Assembly: GCA_001874325.1 (NCBI GenBank)
Contig: MPCW01000005.1
Location: 1-64,000, forward strand
DNA from: Flavobacterium sp. MedPE-SWcel
Lineage (GTDB): Bacteria; Bacteroidota; Bacteroidia; Flavobacteriales; Flavobacteriaceae
DNA length: 64,000 nucleotides
Reading direction: 5' to 3'
Every line of letters begins with the position of its first letter. Positions within the stretch are counted from its first letter, which is position 1. A model generated the notes under the pieces. The model was not told the DNA's origin. It searched no databases and saw only the letters and a program-made list of their open reading frames with translations. This document shows positions 18,951-27,491 of this stretch, piece after piece. Made by a program: the position numbers and the translations under genes.

Positions 18951-19904
18951 CTAAAACAGCTTTTTGATTATCATTTCTTCAGTTATTCCTTCTGCATCTG
19001 CTTTATAGTTCTTAATAATTCTATGTCTTAATATACCTGTAGCCACTGCCTGTACATCTTCTATATCTGGAGAATACTTACCATTAAGAGCTGCGTTTGT
19101 CTTTGCTGCAAGTATTAAATTTTGAGATGCACGTGGCCCTGCTCCCCAGTCTAAATAATTATTAACATAATCATCTGCTAAAGGGTTACCAGGCCTTGTT
19201 TTCCCAACAAGACTTACAGCATATTCTATTACATTATCTGTTACGGGAATTCTTCTTATAAGATTTTGAAACTCTAAAATATCTTGTGCAGTAAATAACG
19301 GATTTACTTCTACCTTTTTATCTGCCGTAGTGCTTTTAACCACCTCTACCTCTTCTTCAAAAGTTGGATATTCTAACTTAATAGAAAACATAAATCTATC
19401 CAACTGAGCTTCTGGTAACGGGTAAGTTCCTTCCTGCTCTATTGGATTTTGTGTTGCTAAAACAAAGTATGGTAATGATAATTTATGATGATGTCCTGCA
19501 ATAGTTACTGCCTTTTCTTGCATTGCTTCTAGCAAAGCGGCTTGTGTTTTAGGTGGTGTACGGTTAATCTCATCTGCGAGAATTATATTAGAGAATATAG
19601 GTCCTTTTATAAACTTAAACTGCCTGTTTTCATCAAGTATCTCACTACCCAATATATCCGAAGGCATTAAATCTGGTGTAAACTGTATACGTTTAAAATC
19701 AAGTCCTAGTGCTTGCGATATTGTATTCACCATTAGGGTTTTTGCTAACCCTGGTACACCTACAAGTAATGCATGACCTCCTGAGAATACACTTAATACA
19801 ATTTGGTTTATAACCTCATCTTGTCCTACAATTATTTTTGCAATTTCTTTTTTAAGATCCTGCTGCTTTTGCACTAAATTCTTAATTGCTGCTACGTCTG
19901 ACAT
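18951..19904 (-). CDS. MoxR-family AAA+ ATPase
   Basis: The 317-residue protein belongs to the MoxR AAA+ family, chaperone-like ATPases that help mature or assemble partner proteins. Walker A is GVPGLAKT (49-56), Walker B is IILADEINR (107-115), and the sensor segment LATQNPIEQEGTYPLPEAQ is intact. The C-terminal lid helices include LDWGAGPRASQNLI. MoxR genes often stand beside DUF58 and VWA genes (the bat operon). None is present here, so its partner is unknown. It lies downstream of the chaperone operon in the same direction and may have its own promoter at 19954-19961. Confidence 0.9.
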   Translation of the reverse strand: MSDVAAIKNLVQKQQDLKKEIAKIIVGQDEVINQIVLSVFSGGHALLVGVPGLAKTLMVNTISQALGLDFKRIQFTPDLMPSDILGSEILDENRQFKFIKGPIFSNIILADEINRTPPKTQAALLEAMQEKAVTIAGHHHKLSLPYFVLATQNPIEQEGTYPLPEAQLDRFMFSIKLEYPTFEEEVEVVKSTTADKKVEVNPLFTAQDILEFQNLIRRIPVTDNVIEYAVSLVGKTRPGNPLADDYVNNYLDWGAGPRASQNLILAAKTNAALNGKYSPDIEDVQAVATGILRHRIIKNYKADAEGITEEMIIKKLF

Positions 19905-19928
19905 TGATGTATTATTGTTTAAATGAAT

Positions 19929-19954
19929 GAAGCTAAGGAAAATTCCTTAGCTTC
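19929..19954. repeat. Inverted repeat between surA and moxR
   Basis: GAAGCTAAGGAA (19929-19940) pairs perfectly with TTCCTTAGCTTC (19943-19954). With only AA between the arms, the hairpin would need to open a few inner pairs. No T run follows on the minus strand, so it is a poor terminator. The outer base coincides with the end of a promoter element, an arrangement like the one upstream of aconitase. Confidence 0.65.
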
Positions 19955-19961
19955 AAACTTA
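19954..19961 (-). promoter_or_regulatory. Candidate promoter -7 element for moxR
   Basis: On the minus strand this reads TAAGTTTG, matching TAnnTTTG, about 50 bases before the start. The nearest TTG equivalent is 24 bases away, slightly far. Confidence 0.45.
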
Positions 19962-20010
19962 AAAATATTTTTACTCTTTACCTAACAATTGTTATATCTG
20001 TAATAAAAAA

Positions 20011-21426
20011 TTACTTTACCCAATTGTTTTTAAAGTCACATTGCTTATACTCTGGGCTTATTTTTATATAAGTTTCCTTAATTTTCTCACCACTCCATTT
20101 AGCAATTGCTTGTATCTGTTTCTCTTTCAAAGCAAGTTCTTTAATTTTAGTATAATCTAATGCATAATCTGCTTTATGTTCATCATAACGATTAGTAACT
20201 GTCATTATTTTATAACTCTTACTTGTTCTTGGATCATCACTTAATACTGCTGGAGTTATTTGACCTTCTTTAAGATCTACCACATCACTATAAATATCTG
20301 GCGGCAATTTAGTAAGCTCAAAACGAGTTTCTAATGTTCTTGGGTTTAATAAAAGCCCTCCACTATTTCTTGTTTCTTTTTCATCTGACTCAGATCTTGC
20401 AGCTTCCGCAAAAGTTATTTCGCCGTTAAGAATACGCTTTCTTATTTTTTCGATCTTATCTTTAGCTGCCTGTAATGCGCCATTACTCACTTTTGGCTTC
20501 ATTAATATATGCCTTACATCTATTTCTTGACCTCTAATTTTTTCTACAAATATTAGGTGGTAACCAAACTCTGTTTCTACAGGTTCTGAAATCTGACCTG
20601 CTTCAAGACTGAAGGCAACATCTTTAAACTCTTTTACAAAAGGTGTTTTCCTTGTCATTTTATAATAACCTCCACTTGATCTTGACCCTGGATCTTCAGA
20701 ATATAATACAGCTTTACTATAAAAACTAGCCCCATTATTAATTACATCGTTTTTAATTTCTTTCAAACGATTAATAACATCATCTTTTTCTAGTTGAGAG
20801 ATCTCTGGTTTTATTACAATTTGAGCCACTTCCATTTCTGCTCCAAACACAGGAATTTCTTCTCCTTTAAATTTAGCAAAAAACACCCTCACCTCTTCTG
20901 GTGTAATTGTAACCTCATCGATGATTTTCTTTTGCATTTGCTCTGTTAACTTCTGATTTTTAATCATATCAAAAAGCTCAGCTCTAAAAGAATCCATGTT
21001 TTTTTTCTTGAAATAAGACACCATTTTTTCTTCAGACCCTAATTGCTCTACAAAGTAATCTATCTGTCTACTCATAGTCTCATTTACCTCTCCATCAGAT
21101 ACTATAATACTATCCTGAATAGCTTGGTGAGCATATAGTTTATCTTCCATCAATTTCCCTAAAAGTTCACAACGTTTCACATCTTTAATAGGAACATTTT
21201 GTGCTTGAAGCTCTCTGTACATTAAATCAATATCAGAGTCCAACACTACAAAATCACCTATTACTGCAACTACTCCATCTACTTTTATTCTTCCTGTTGA
21301 GTTAACAAGTGTCGGCTTAACAGTATCCTTCTCTACTTCCTTAATAATCTCCTGAGCATTAGCAGGTACTAAAGCCATAATTGCAAAAGCTAGCAAAAGG
21401 CACGCCCTACTACTTATAAATTTCAT
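20011..21426 (-). CDS. surA: SurA-like periplasmic peptidyl-prolyl isomerase/chaperone
   Basis: SurA-type chaperones escort outer-membrane proteins through the periplasm. From the chosen start the product has 471 residues, with a signal peptide (ACLLLAFAIMALVPANAQ). A SurA N-terminal helical domain (about 30-190) begins GRIKVDGVVAVIGDFVVLDSDID. Two parvulin-type rotamase domains follow (about 195-300 with FGYHLIFVEK, and about 300-400 with DVRHILMKP). A start seven codons earlier (21447) would put charged residues before the signal peptide. The 21426 start overlaps the end of the upstream lipoprotein gene by 17 bases. Third gene of the operon. Confidence 0.88.
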   Translation of the reverse strand: MKFISSRACLLLAFAIMALVPANAQEIIKEVEKDTVKPTLVNSTGRIKVDGVVAVIGDFVVLDSDIDLMYRELQAQNVPIKDVKRCELLGKLMEDKLYAHQAIQDSIIVSDGEVNETMSRQIDYFVEQLGSEEKMVSYFKKKNMDSFRAELFDMIKNQKLTEQMQKKIIDEVTITPEEVRVFFAKFKGEEIPVFGAEMEVAQIVIKPEISQLEKDDVINRLKEIKNDVINNGASFYSKAVLYSEDPGSRSSGGYYKMTRKTPFVKEFKDVAFSLEAGQISEPVETEFGYHLIFVEKIRGQEIDVRHILMKPKVSNGALQAAKDKIEKIRKRILNGEITFAEAARSESDEKETRNSGGLLLNPRTLETRFELTKLPPDIYSDVVDLKEGQITPAVLSDDPRTSKSYKIMTVTNRYDEHKADYALDYTKIKELALKEKQIQAIAKWSGEKIKETYIKISPEYKQCDFKNNWVK

Positions 21427-22264
21427 ATTTGTTATTTTTAATCGCATCGTCTGTTATTTCTTTTTCTAACTTCTTTACTAACTCCAGTTTTCTACTATTT
21501 ATTATGAGCTGTACCAATGTTGGTCGTATATACTCATAAGGAGATATTTTATTCTTATTAAGTACTTTTGCTACTTTAACTATGTATACATCAAGAGAAT
21601 CTGGATATTGGTAAGACATATTATTACTAATATACTTATCTCTATTATCTGGAGTAATAAAAGGCAACTTAGTGTATACCTGATTCATATTTACCCAAGT
21701 ACTATCATTAAAAGCAAAGCTTTTAAACTGTATAGAAATATCATTAAGCTCATTAATATCCTTTTTCTTATTACTAAGAAATTTTGTTTTAATTGTCTTA
21801 AACTTAGGGTGATCTTTATCTAGCTTAATGTACTTTAGCCTTACAAGAGTTTCTGTTGTTCTAAAATTCTCTTTATACGAATCGTAATACTCTTTAACAT
21901 TCTCATCTGTCACTAAAGTATCTACACTCCTTTTTACAAGTCCTTCAATATATGCTTTAGTATAAAGGTCTACTTGGTATTGCTTTACTAAGTCATCATA
22001 CTGCCTTTGTTGCTCTTCACCTAAGTTTACCTCTGCTGCATGATAAAGCAATTTTTGCGAAGCCCAACGATCAACATAAGCCTTAACTATTGCTATACTA
22101 TCTTCTTTAGCTGTACCTACTGGTACTATACCATTAATATCTTCGGGGTAAAGGTACGAATTATTAACCCTAGCGACTGCCTCTGGCTGTTGCTCTTCTT
22201 TTTTAAAATAAGAGCAAGATGATAAAATAAGAGCTGCTAAAAACAGAATCGCATTGTTTTTCAT
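21410..22264 (-). CDS. SurA-N-like lipoprotein without a rotamase domain
   Basis: The 284-residue product has a lipoprotein signal (FLAALILSSC, probable lipidated Cys16). The body is mostly helical and charged, and begins AVARVNNSYLYPEDI, which resembles the start of SurA N-terminal domains. I cannot see a parvulin domain. It is therefore likely a membrane-tethered chaperone or accessory factor of the neighbouring isomerases rather than an isomerase. Its start codon shares one base with the stop of the upstream gene, and its end overlaps the start of surA, so the three proteins are probably made together. Confidence 0.75.
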   Translation of the reverse strand: MKNNAILFLAALILSSCSYFKKEEQQPEAVARVNNSYLYPEDINGIVPVGTAKEDSIAIVKAYVDRWASQKLLYHAAEVNLGEEQQRQYDDLVKQYQVDLYTKAYIEGLVKRSVDTLVTDENVKEYYDSYKENFRTTETLVRLKYIKLDKDHPKFKTIKTKFLSNKKKDINELNDISIQFKSFAFNDSTWVNMNQVYTKLPFITPDNRDKYISNNMSYQYPDSLDVYIVKVAKVLNKNKISPYEYIRPTLVQLIINSRKLELVKKLEKEITDDAIKNNKYEIYK

Positions 22265-24237
22265 TACTGGTTAAGCTGTTTTTTTACTTTGTTGAATACA
22301 TTTTGGTTCACCTTAATAGAAAACTCTTTCTTAAGACTATCTACCCATGTACTCTCTAGGTATTGCTGATAATCGTTTATAACACGACCTTTACACTCTT
22401 CAAGTGTTTTGTTTCCTGCTGGTAATACTTTATTTGTCTTTACAACATAGTAATATTTATCACCTTTTATAACACTAGATACACCTTCCTTATACTTCTT
22501 TAATTTTGGTAAAGCTTTATTTTCTGTTTCAAAAACACCCGCTTTTTCTATAACATTAACCTGATCTGCCATATTAAGTTGCTCTTTAATATATGCAGCA
22601 TCTTTACCTCTTTTTAAATACTTTCTAGTCTTTTTAATCATCTTCTCATCAGTAGAGGAATAAACCTCAGCATCTATTCTTTGTTTCCACTGGTATTTGG
22701 CAACATTATCAGTATAAAACTTCTCTAAACCAATAGTATCAGTTTTTGCTTTCTCCCAAATTTCTTTCTCCATTAAGTCAAAAAGCAATAATCCATCACG
22801 GTACTCTCCCATCACAATACCAAACTCTGGAAATTCTCTTTCAAGATTATCGTTATAATAAATAGAGCGTTGTTCTTCTAAATATCTTTCAGCTAAAGCC
22901 TCTGCATATTTCGCTATTGGCTTAAGTTGTGCCGCCGACCTTTGATGAGAACCTACATATTGTAAAAATGATTTTGCAGTAAGCTCTTTCTCTCCGTTAA
23001 TAACAAAAAGAGTTACATCATAACTTTCTAAATCTTCTGGCAATCCCCAAGAGTTCTCATAAACTTTATTATTCAGCGATTTTAATACTCTTGTGTATAC
23101 CTTTGCATTTTTCTTTGCTGGATATCTTTTCTTCAACTTCTCGTTCATAGAAGCTGCTATTAACTTAGAACGATCGTCTTTTTTTATCTTATTCTCAAAT
23201 TCTGCTTTAAGATCTATAAATGGTTTAGCTGAATGCTTTTCTATCAGCTTTATAATATGCCAACCATACTCTGACTGAAACGGCTTAGAGTATTCACCTG
23301 ATTTATTAAGAGCAAAGGCATTATTTTCAAAAACAATTGAGCTTAACTCTCCTGATTTAAACTTGCTTAATTTACCTCCCGTTGGAGCTGATGACTTATC
23401 TTCAGAAAATAACTTCGCTAAACTTTCAAATTCTTCACCCTGTTTTAACTTCTGGTATATTTCATCAATTTTTTGTTTTGCTTTTGCCTCTTTTTCTTCT
23501 GTAGATTTTCTTGGCTTAAGTATCATGATGTGAGCAACAGTAATTTCTCCTCTATTCTTTCTTACATCATTTACCTTAATAAGGTGATAACCAAAACGAC
23601 TACGTATTGGTTGAGATACTTCTCCTTTTGGTGTATTGTATGCACCATTTTCAAACGGATATACCATTCTAAATACAGAGAAATAACCTAAATTCCCTTC
23701 GTTATCTTTTGCAGAAGGGTCTTGAGAATACCTTTTAGCTAACTCACCAAAATCTTTACCTGCTAAGGCTTTATTTCTAACTTCTATAGCCTTTTTATAC
23801 GCTTTAAGTGTATCTGCAGGTGCTGCATTTTCAGCAACTGTAAATAGTATATGCGATGCTTCTATCTCTTTTTTAGAACGCTCATAAGCCTCTTCTACTA
23901 GTTCTTTTGTTACTTTAGTATCGGTAAGATAACTTTTAGAAAGCTGAGTACGGTATGACTTTAATTCACTTTGATATTTTTTATCATTCTGTAAACCAAT
24001 GCTATTTGCTTTATTTACTTTTAGTTTATACCCTATAAAAAGATCAAGATAGTTATTAAGATCTTTCTGAGAATCATCTTTTACTAGATCAAGGTTTTTA
24101 TTATAAACTCTTACAAACTCCCCTGTATAATAAGGGTTTCCGTCTACTGTAAATAAAATTTCTTTTTCCTCTTGCTGTGCAAATGTTGCTGAAGCAATAA
24201 ATAAGGACAAACCTAAAAGAACCTTTCTTAATTTCAT
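22264..24237 (-). CDS. Periplasmic parvulin-type peptidyl-prolyl isomerase with two rotamase domains
   Basis: The chosen product has 657 residues. A signal peptide (LLGLSLFIASATFAQ) is followed by an N-terminal helical region and two parvulin-type domains (about 125-235, with ASHILFTV and FGYHLIKVND; about 235-345, with VAHIMILKP and YGWHIIKLIEK). A long C-terminal region of about 300 residues resembles the dimerising or substrate-binding parts of other large PPIases. Likely role: folding of exported proteins, including outer-membrane and T9SS parts. A start 19 codons upstream (24294) would lie before the signal peptide. First gene of the operon. The leader holds a hairpin and a well-formed promoter. 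Confidence 0.87.
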   Translation of the reverse strand: MKLRKVLLGLSLFIASATFAQQEEKEILFTVDGNPYYTGEFVRVYNKNLDLVKDDSQKDLNNYLDLFIGYKLKVNKANSIGLQNDKKYQSELKSYRTQLSKSYLTDTKVTKELVEEAYERSKKEIEASHILFTVAENAAPADTLKAYKKAIEVRNKALAGKDFGELAKRYSQDPSAKDNEGNLGYFSVFRMVYPFENGAYNTPKGEVSQPIRSRFGYHLIKVNDVRKNRGEITVAHIMILKPRKSTEEKEAKAKQKIDEIYQKLKQGEEFESLAKLFSEDKSSAPTGGKLSKFKSGELSSIVFENNAFALNKSGEYSKPFQSEYGWHIIKLIEKHSAKPFIDLKAEFENKIKKDDRSKLIAASMNEKLKKRYPAKKNAKVYTRVLKSLNNKVYENSWGLPEDLESYDVTLFVINGEKELTAKSFLQYVGSHQRSAAQLKPIAKYAEALAERYLEEQRSIYYNDNLEREFPEFGIVMGEYRDGLLLFDLMEKEIWEKAKTDTIGLEKFYTDNVAKYQWKQRIDAEVYSSTDEKMIKKTRKYLKRGKDAAYIKEQLNMADQVNVIEKAGVFETENKALPKLKKYKEGVSSVIKGDKYYYVVKTNKVLPAGNKTLEECKGRVINDYQQYLESTWVDSLKKEFSIKVNQNVFNKVKKQLNQ

Positions 24238-24280
24238 TATATGTTGAATTTTATAAAACCTAAACTCGATTAGTAAACGC

Positions 24281-24313
24281 GCTAGTATATACATTAGTAT
24301 ATTTTATACTAGC
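24281..24313 (-). other. 5' leader hairpin of the chaperone operon
   Basis: GCTAGTATA (24281-24289) pairs with TATACTAGC (24305-24313). With the promoter at 24328-24357 the transcript should start near 24321, so the hairpin would form within about ten bases of the 5' end. It could stabilise the mRNA. It is followed by a T run only on the plus strand, where no gene needs a terminator. Confidence 0.55.
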
Positions 24314-24327
24314 TTTTTTAAGACCAA

Positions 24328-24357
24328 CAAAAGTAATAATTCGTCGAGATTATACAA
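24328..24357 (-). promoter_or_regulatory. Bacteroidota-type promoter for the chaperone operon
   Basis: On the minus strand this reads TTG (24355-24357), 19 bases, then TACTTTTG (24328-24335), both elements at ideal spacing. Confidence 0.75.
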
Positions 24358-24384
24358 CAATTTAGATCTTAAAACATTAAAATA

Positions 24385-24414
24385 AAAAAGCACTAAATAA
24401 TAGTGCCTTTTTAA
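24385..24414 (-). terminator. Intrinsic terminator of the PorP-OmpA operon
   Basis: GCACTA (24390-24395) pairs with TAGTGC (24401-24406) with a 5-base loop, extended by A/T pairs. A T run follows on the minus strand. The stem is short. Confidence 0.7.
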
Positions 24415-24420
24415 TAGTAT

Positions 24421-26361
24421 TTATTTTCGTACGATTATAAACTCAGACCTTCTATTTAGTAGATGATCCTCCTTACTACAATCAACACCATTACTACATT
24501 TATTAATTAACTGCGACTCTCCATACCCTTTTACATTTTCTATACGCTCAGGATTTATAGCCTTAGATAAAATATAATTATAAGTAGCTGTTGCTCTATT
24601 TTGAGAAAGCTTCATATTATACTCATCACTTCCTCGAGAATCAGTATGTGATTCTATTTTTATCTCTACATCAGGGAAATTTTCTAACACAAAAACAACC
24701 TTATCTAGCTCCTTAGCTCCTTGTGGGGTTATATCATATTTATCAAAATCGAAGTAAATAGGGTTTATTTTGATTTTCTCTAAACCACTTTTTTCTTCTT
24801 TCTCAACAAGATCTTTATACTTACTTAACTCTAGATCTATTTTAATTTCTCCTGAAAATATACCTGGTGTTGTTATTTCTTTTTTAGCTGTACTATAATC
24901 AATTTTAGAAGCCGTTATTGCAATATAATAATCACATGGTAATTTTTCTTTTATAACATACATTCCTCCCTCATCTGTATTAACTTCATATATAACCTTT
25001 CCTTCGTTATTTTGAACTTTCACCACAGCATCATTAATAACCTCTCCATTAGCTGCATCTGTCACTACACCTGTTAAAACATAACTACAAGTAGTTTTCT
25101 TCTTCGTGAAATAATAGATATCATCGTCCCCCTTACCTCTAGAACGATTAGAAGAAAAATACCCATAACCGTTTTCTGAATCTATTATATAAGCAAAATC
25201 ATCTCGATTGCTATTTACAGGAAAGCCTAAATTTTTCGGCTCACTAAATTCTAGCATATTTCTAATATCGCTTTCAAAAACATCTAATCCTCCTAAACCA
25301 TAATGTCCGTTAGATGAAAAATATAATTTATCTCCCTCTACAAAAGGGAACATCTCCTTTCCTTCAGTATTTATTTTTGCTCCTAAATTTTTTGGCTTGC
25401 CGTATGTACCACTTTTTTTAATTTCTACCACATAAATATCTGTTTCACCATACCCTCCAGGCATATCACTTACAAAAAATAACCATTTACCATCGGGTGT
25501 TATTGCGGGATGGCTCACTGAATACTTAACACTATTAAATGGTAATCTTTTTGTTTTAGTAATCTCCCCTTCTTTTATCGTTCCTTTTATAAGGCAAATA
25601 TTATTAGTCCCATTAGTCGTACTTTTTAACTTATCACGTTTTTTAACTGTATTGGTACTATAATATATTGTTTGTAAATCCGAAGTAAAGGCAACACAAG
25701 CATTATGATATCGAGTTTGTACTTTAGGCATAAACTTATCATCTTCAACAAACTCTCCTGTAATTGTGTCACGTACTGCGGCATATAAATCAAGAAAAGG
25801 CTGCTCGTTCCATTGATAAACCTTTCCTCCTAATGCTTTTATATCTTTCCCTGAAGAATACACAATTTTAGAACCATAAAAAGCAGTACCAAAATCGGCT
25901 TTATCTGTATTTGCTTCAATATTCTTTATAGTATAAACTAGCTCGGTATTATTTATACTATCTAAATATCTCTTTTGTTTTTCAAAACGCTCTATAGCCT
26001 TGTCATCTCCTTTTCTTTCTAAATGAGCACGCATTACCTCATTTGCCTTATCATACTTTTTAGTAATACGTAATGCTTGTATATACCTATTAAAATGAAG
26101 TACATCTAAATTTTCTACTTTATATCTCTTGTACCAAGATCGTGCACTACTATATTTGTTAGTATAATAATAAGTATCCGCTATATTTAATATTATTTGC
26201 TTTGTAGGTCGATGACCTGCTTTTATATAAGCCTTATAAGCTTTTGCGGCATCAACATAGGCCATCTCATCAAATAGTCTATTTGCTTTTTTTAATGTGT
26301 ATTGCCCAAAACAGGCTGTTATACTAAAAAATAAAAAAGTTAAAAGTACTATTCTCTTCAT
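24421..26361 (-). CDS. PorE-like OmpA-family protein (TPR, beta-propeller, CRD, OmpA)
   Basis: The 646-residue product has the domain order of PorE, a T9SS outer-membrane component. A TPR-like helical region (about 20-130) is followed by a beta-propeller with PD40-type repeats (about 140-425, HPAITPDGKWLFFVSD and DRDDIYYF-like ends such as GDDDIYYF). A carboxypeptidase regulatory-like domain (about 430-510) and a C-terminal OmpA peptidoglycan-binding domain (about 535-646, YFDFDKYDITPQG and HTDSRGSDEYN) complete it. The signal ends SITACFGQ: it could be cut after FGQ, or lipidated at Cys17, since ITAC fits a lipobox. It follows the PorP/SprF gene by 11 bases and probably anchors that outer-membrane protein to the cell wall. 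Confidence 0.87.
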   Translation of the reverse strand: MKRIVLLTFLFFSITACFGQYTLKKANRLFDEMAYVDAAKAYKAYIKAGHRPTKQIILNIADTYYYTNKYSSARSWYKRYKVENLDVLHFNRYIQALRITKKYDKANEVMRAHLERKGDDKAIERFEKQKRYLDSINNTELVYTIKNIEANTDKADFGTAFYGSKIVYSSGKDIKALGGKVYQWNEQPFLDLYAAVRDTITGEFVEDDKFMPKVQTRYHNACVAFTSDLQTIYYSTNTVKKRDKLKSTTNGTNNICLIKGTIKEGEITKTKRLPFNSVKYSVSHPAITPDGKWLFFVSDMPGGYGETDIYVVEIKKSGTYGKPKNLGAKINTEGKEMFPFVEGDKLYFSSNGHYGLGGLDVFESDIRNMLEFSEPKNLGFPVNSNRDDFAYIIDSENGYGYFSSNRSRGKGDDDIYYFTKKKTTCSYVLTGVVTDAANGEVINDAVVKVQNNEGKVIYEVNTDEGGMYVIKEKLPCDYYIAITASKIDYSTAKKEITTPGIFSGEIKIDLELSKYKDLVEKEEKSGLEKIKINPIYFDFDKYDITPQGAKELDKVVFVLENFPDVEIKIESHTDSRGSDEYNMKLSQNRATATYNYILSKAINPERIENVKGYGESQLINKCSNGVDCSKEDHLLNRRSEFIIVRK

Positions 26362-26372
26362 AGACTATTTGT

Positions 26373-27305
26373 TTAAAAGAATCTTGGCGATTTTATACGG
26401 GCTGTTTTTGGTTTTAATTGAAAACGTAAAACAAATTCATGTGAGCCGTCATTATATTTATTCAAATCAGTTGTAGAATAATCGTAAGAATAACCCACAA
26501 ATATTTTATCATTGATTTGAAAACCTGCTAAAGCGCTTACTGAATCGTCCCATCTATAAGAAGCTCCTAACACAAACTTTTCTTGAAACATAAAATTAGC
26601 CGAAGCATCAACCGTTACGGGCGCCCCTGTTACCAACTTACCCAAAAAAGCAGGCTTAAATTTTAAACTTTCAGACAAATCGAACACATAACCTCCTATT
26701 ATATAATAATGTAATCTATCTGAAACTACACTTTCTTGAACATCGTCATAAAAATCGTTTCTTATAAAATTAGGGACTGATACTCCTGCATACCATTTAT
26801 CAGTATAATAATAAACACCCGAACCTATCATGGCAGCGATATTGTTATTTATATTCCTATTGAGTAAAGGGTCACCTTCTTGATAATAACGTCCGCGTGA
26901 CCAATCTATACTCATAGATCGCGCACCTGCTTTTAACCCAAAAGCAAGTCTACCTTGTTGCCCTAAGTATAATGTATATGAAAAATTACCATCGATATGA
27001 AATTCATCTGTAGGACCTATTCGTTCGTTAACGGCACTAAGTCCTAAACCTACTTTTTCATTCCACATTGGCGCGTGTATTGTAAAAGCTTGTGTACGTG
27101 GCGCACCATCTATACCTATCCATTGTGAACGGTGTAATAACAAAGCATCAACACCTCCTGTAGATCCTGTATAAGCAGGATTAATAGTTAGTGTATTATA
27201 CATATATTGGGTATATTGAGCCTCCTGCTGCCCAACAACAGGTTGAACAACACAAAGAATTAATAATGGTAAATAGCCTTTTAAAAAGTTAAAAAAGAGC
27301 TTCAT
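26373..27305 (-). CDS. PorP/SprF family type IX secretion outer-membrane protein
   Basis: The 310-residue protein has a signal peptide (LLILCVVQPVVGQ) and the PorP/SprF signature near the start of the mature part (QEAQYTQYMYNTLTINPAYTGS). The rest alternates in the way of an outer-membrane beta-barrel and ends in beta-strands (HEFVLRFQLKP). Family members help export or attach specific large T9SS cargoes, often those with type B sorting domains. It forms a two-gene unit with the PorE-like protein. No large cargo gene is adjacent, since the neighbour upstream is prfC on the other strand. No consensus promoter is evident in 27306-27491 on this strand. Confidence 0.9.
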   Translation of the reverse strand: MKLFFNFLKGYLPLLILCVVQPVVGQQEAQYTQYMYNTLTINPAYTGSTGGVDALLLHRSQWIGIDGAPRTQAFTIHAPMWNEKVGLGLSAVNERIGPTDEFHIDGNFSYTLYLGQQGRLAFGLKAGARSMSIDWSRGRYYQEGDPLLNRNINNNIAAMIGSGVYYYTDKWYAGVSVPNFIRNDFYDDVQESVVSDRLHYYIIGGYVFDLSESLKFKPAFLGKLVTGAPVTVDASANFMFQEKFVLGASYRWDDSVSALAGFQINDKIFVGYSYDYSTTDLNKYNDGSHEFVLRFQLKPKTARIKSPRFF

Positions 27306-27450
27306 TTTTCTTTCATATTATTTTTTTCTCTTACTACATCTGCCATCACTTTTTGTAAAAGTAACATTTTCAACTATATTCAAAGCATTACAGTTAACAG
27401 TTTTTACAGAGTTACTAGCTGTTTTTTATCAATTTAATGAATTTAAAAGC

Positions 27451-27458
27451 TATTTTTG
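27451..27458 (+). promoter_or_regulatory. Promoter -7 element for prfC
   Basis: TATTTTTG matches TAnnTTTG, 33 bases before the start codon. No upstream TTG is seen at standard spacing. Confidence 0.55.
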
Positions 27459-27491
27459 CACGATTTTTAAATGTAATCAGCAATATATACA

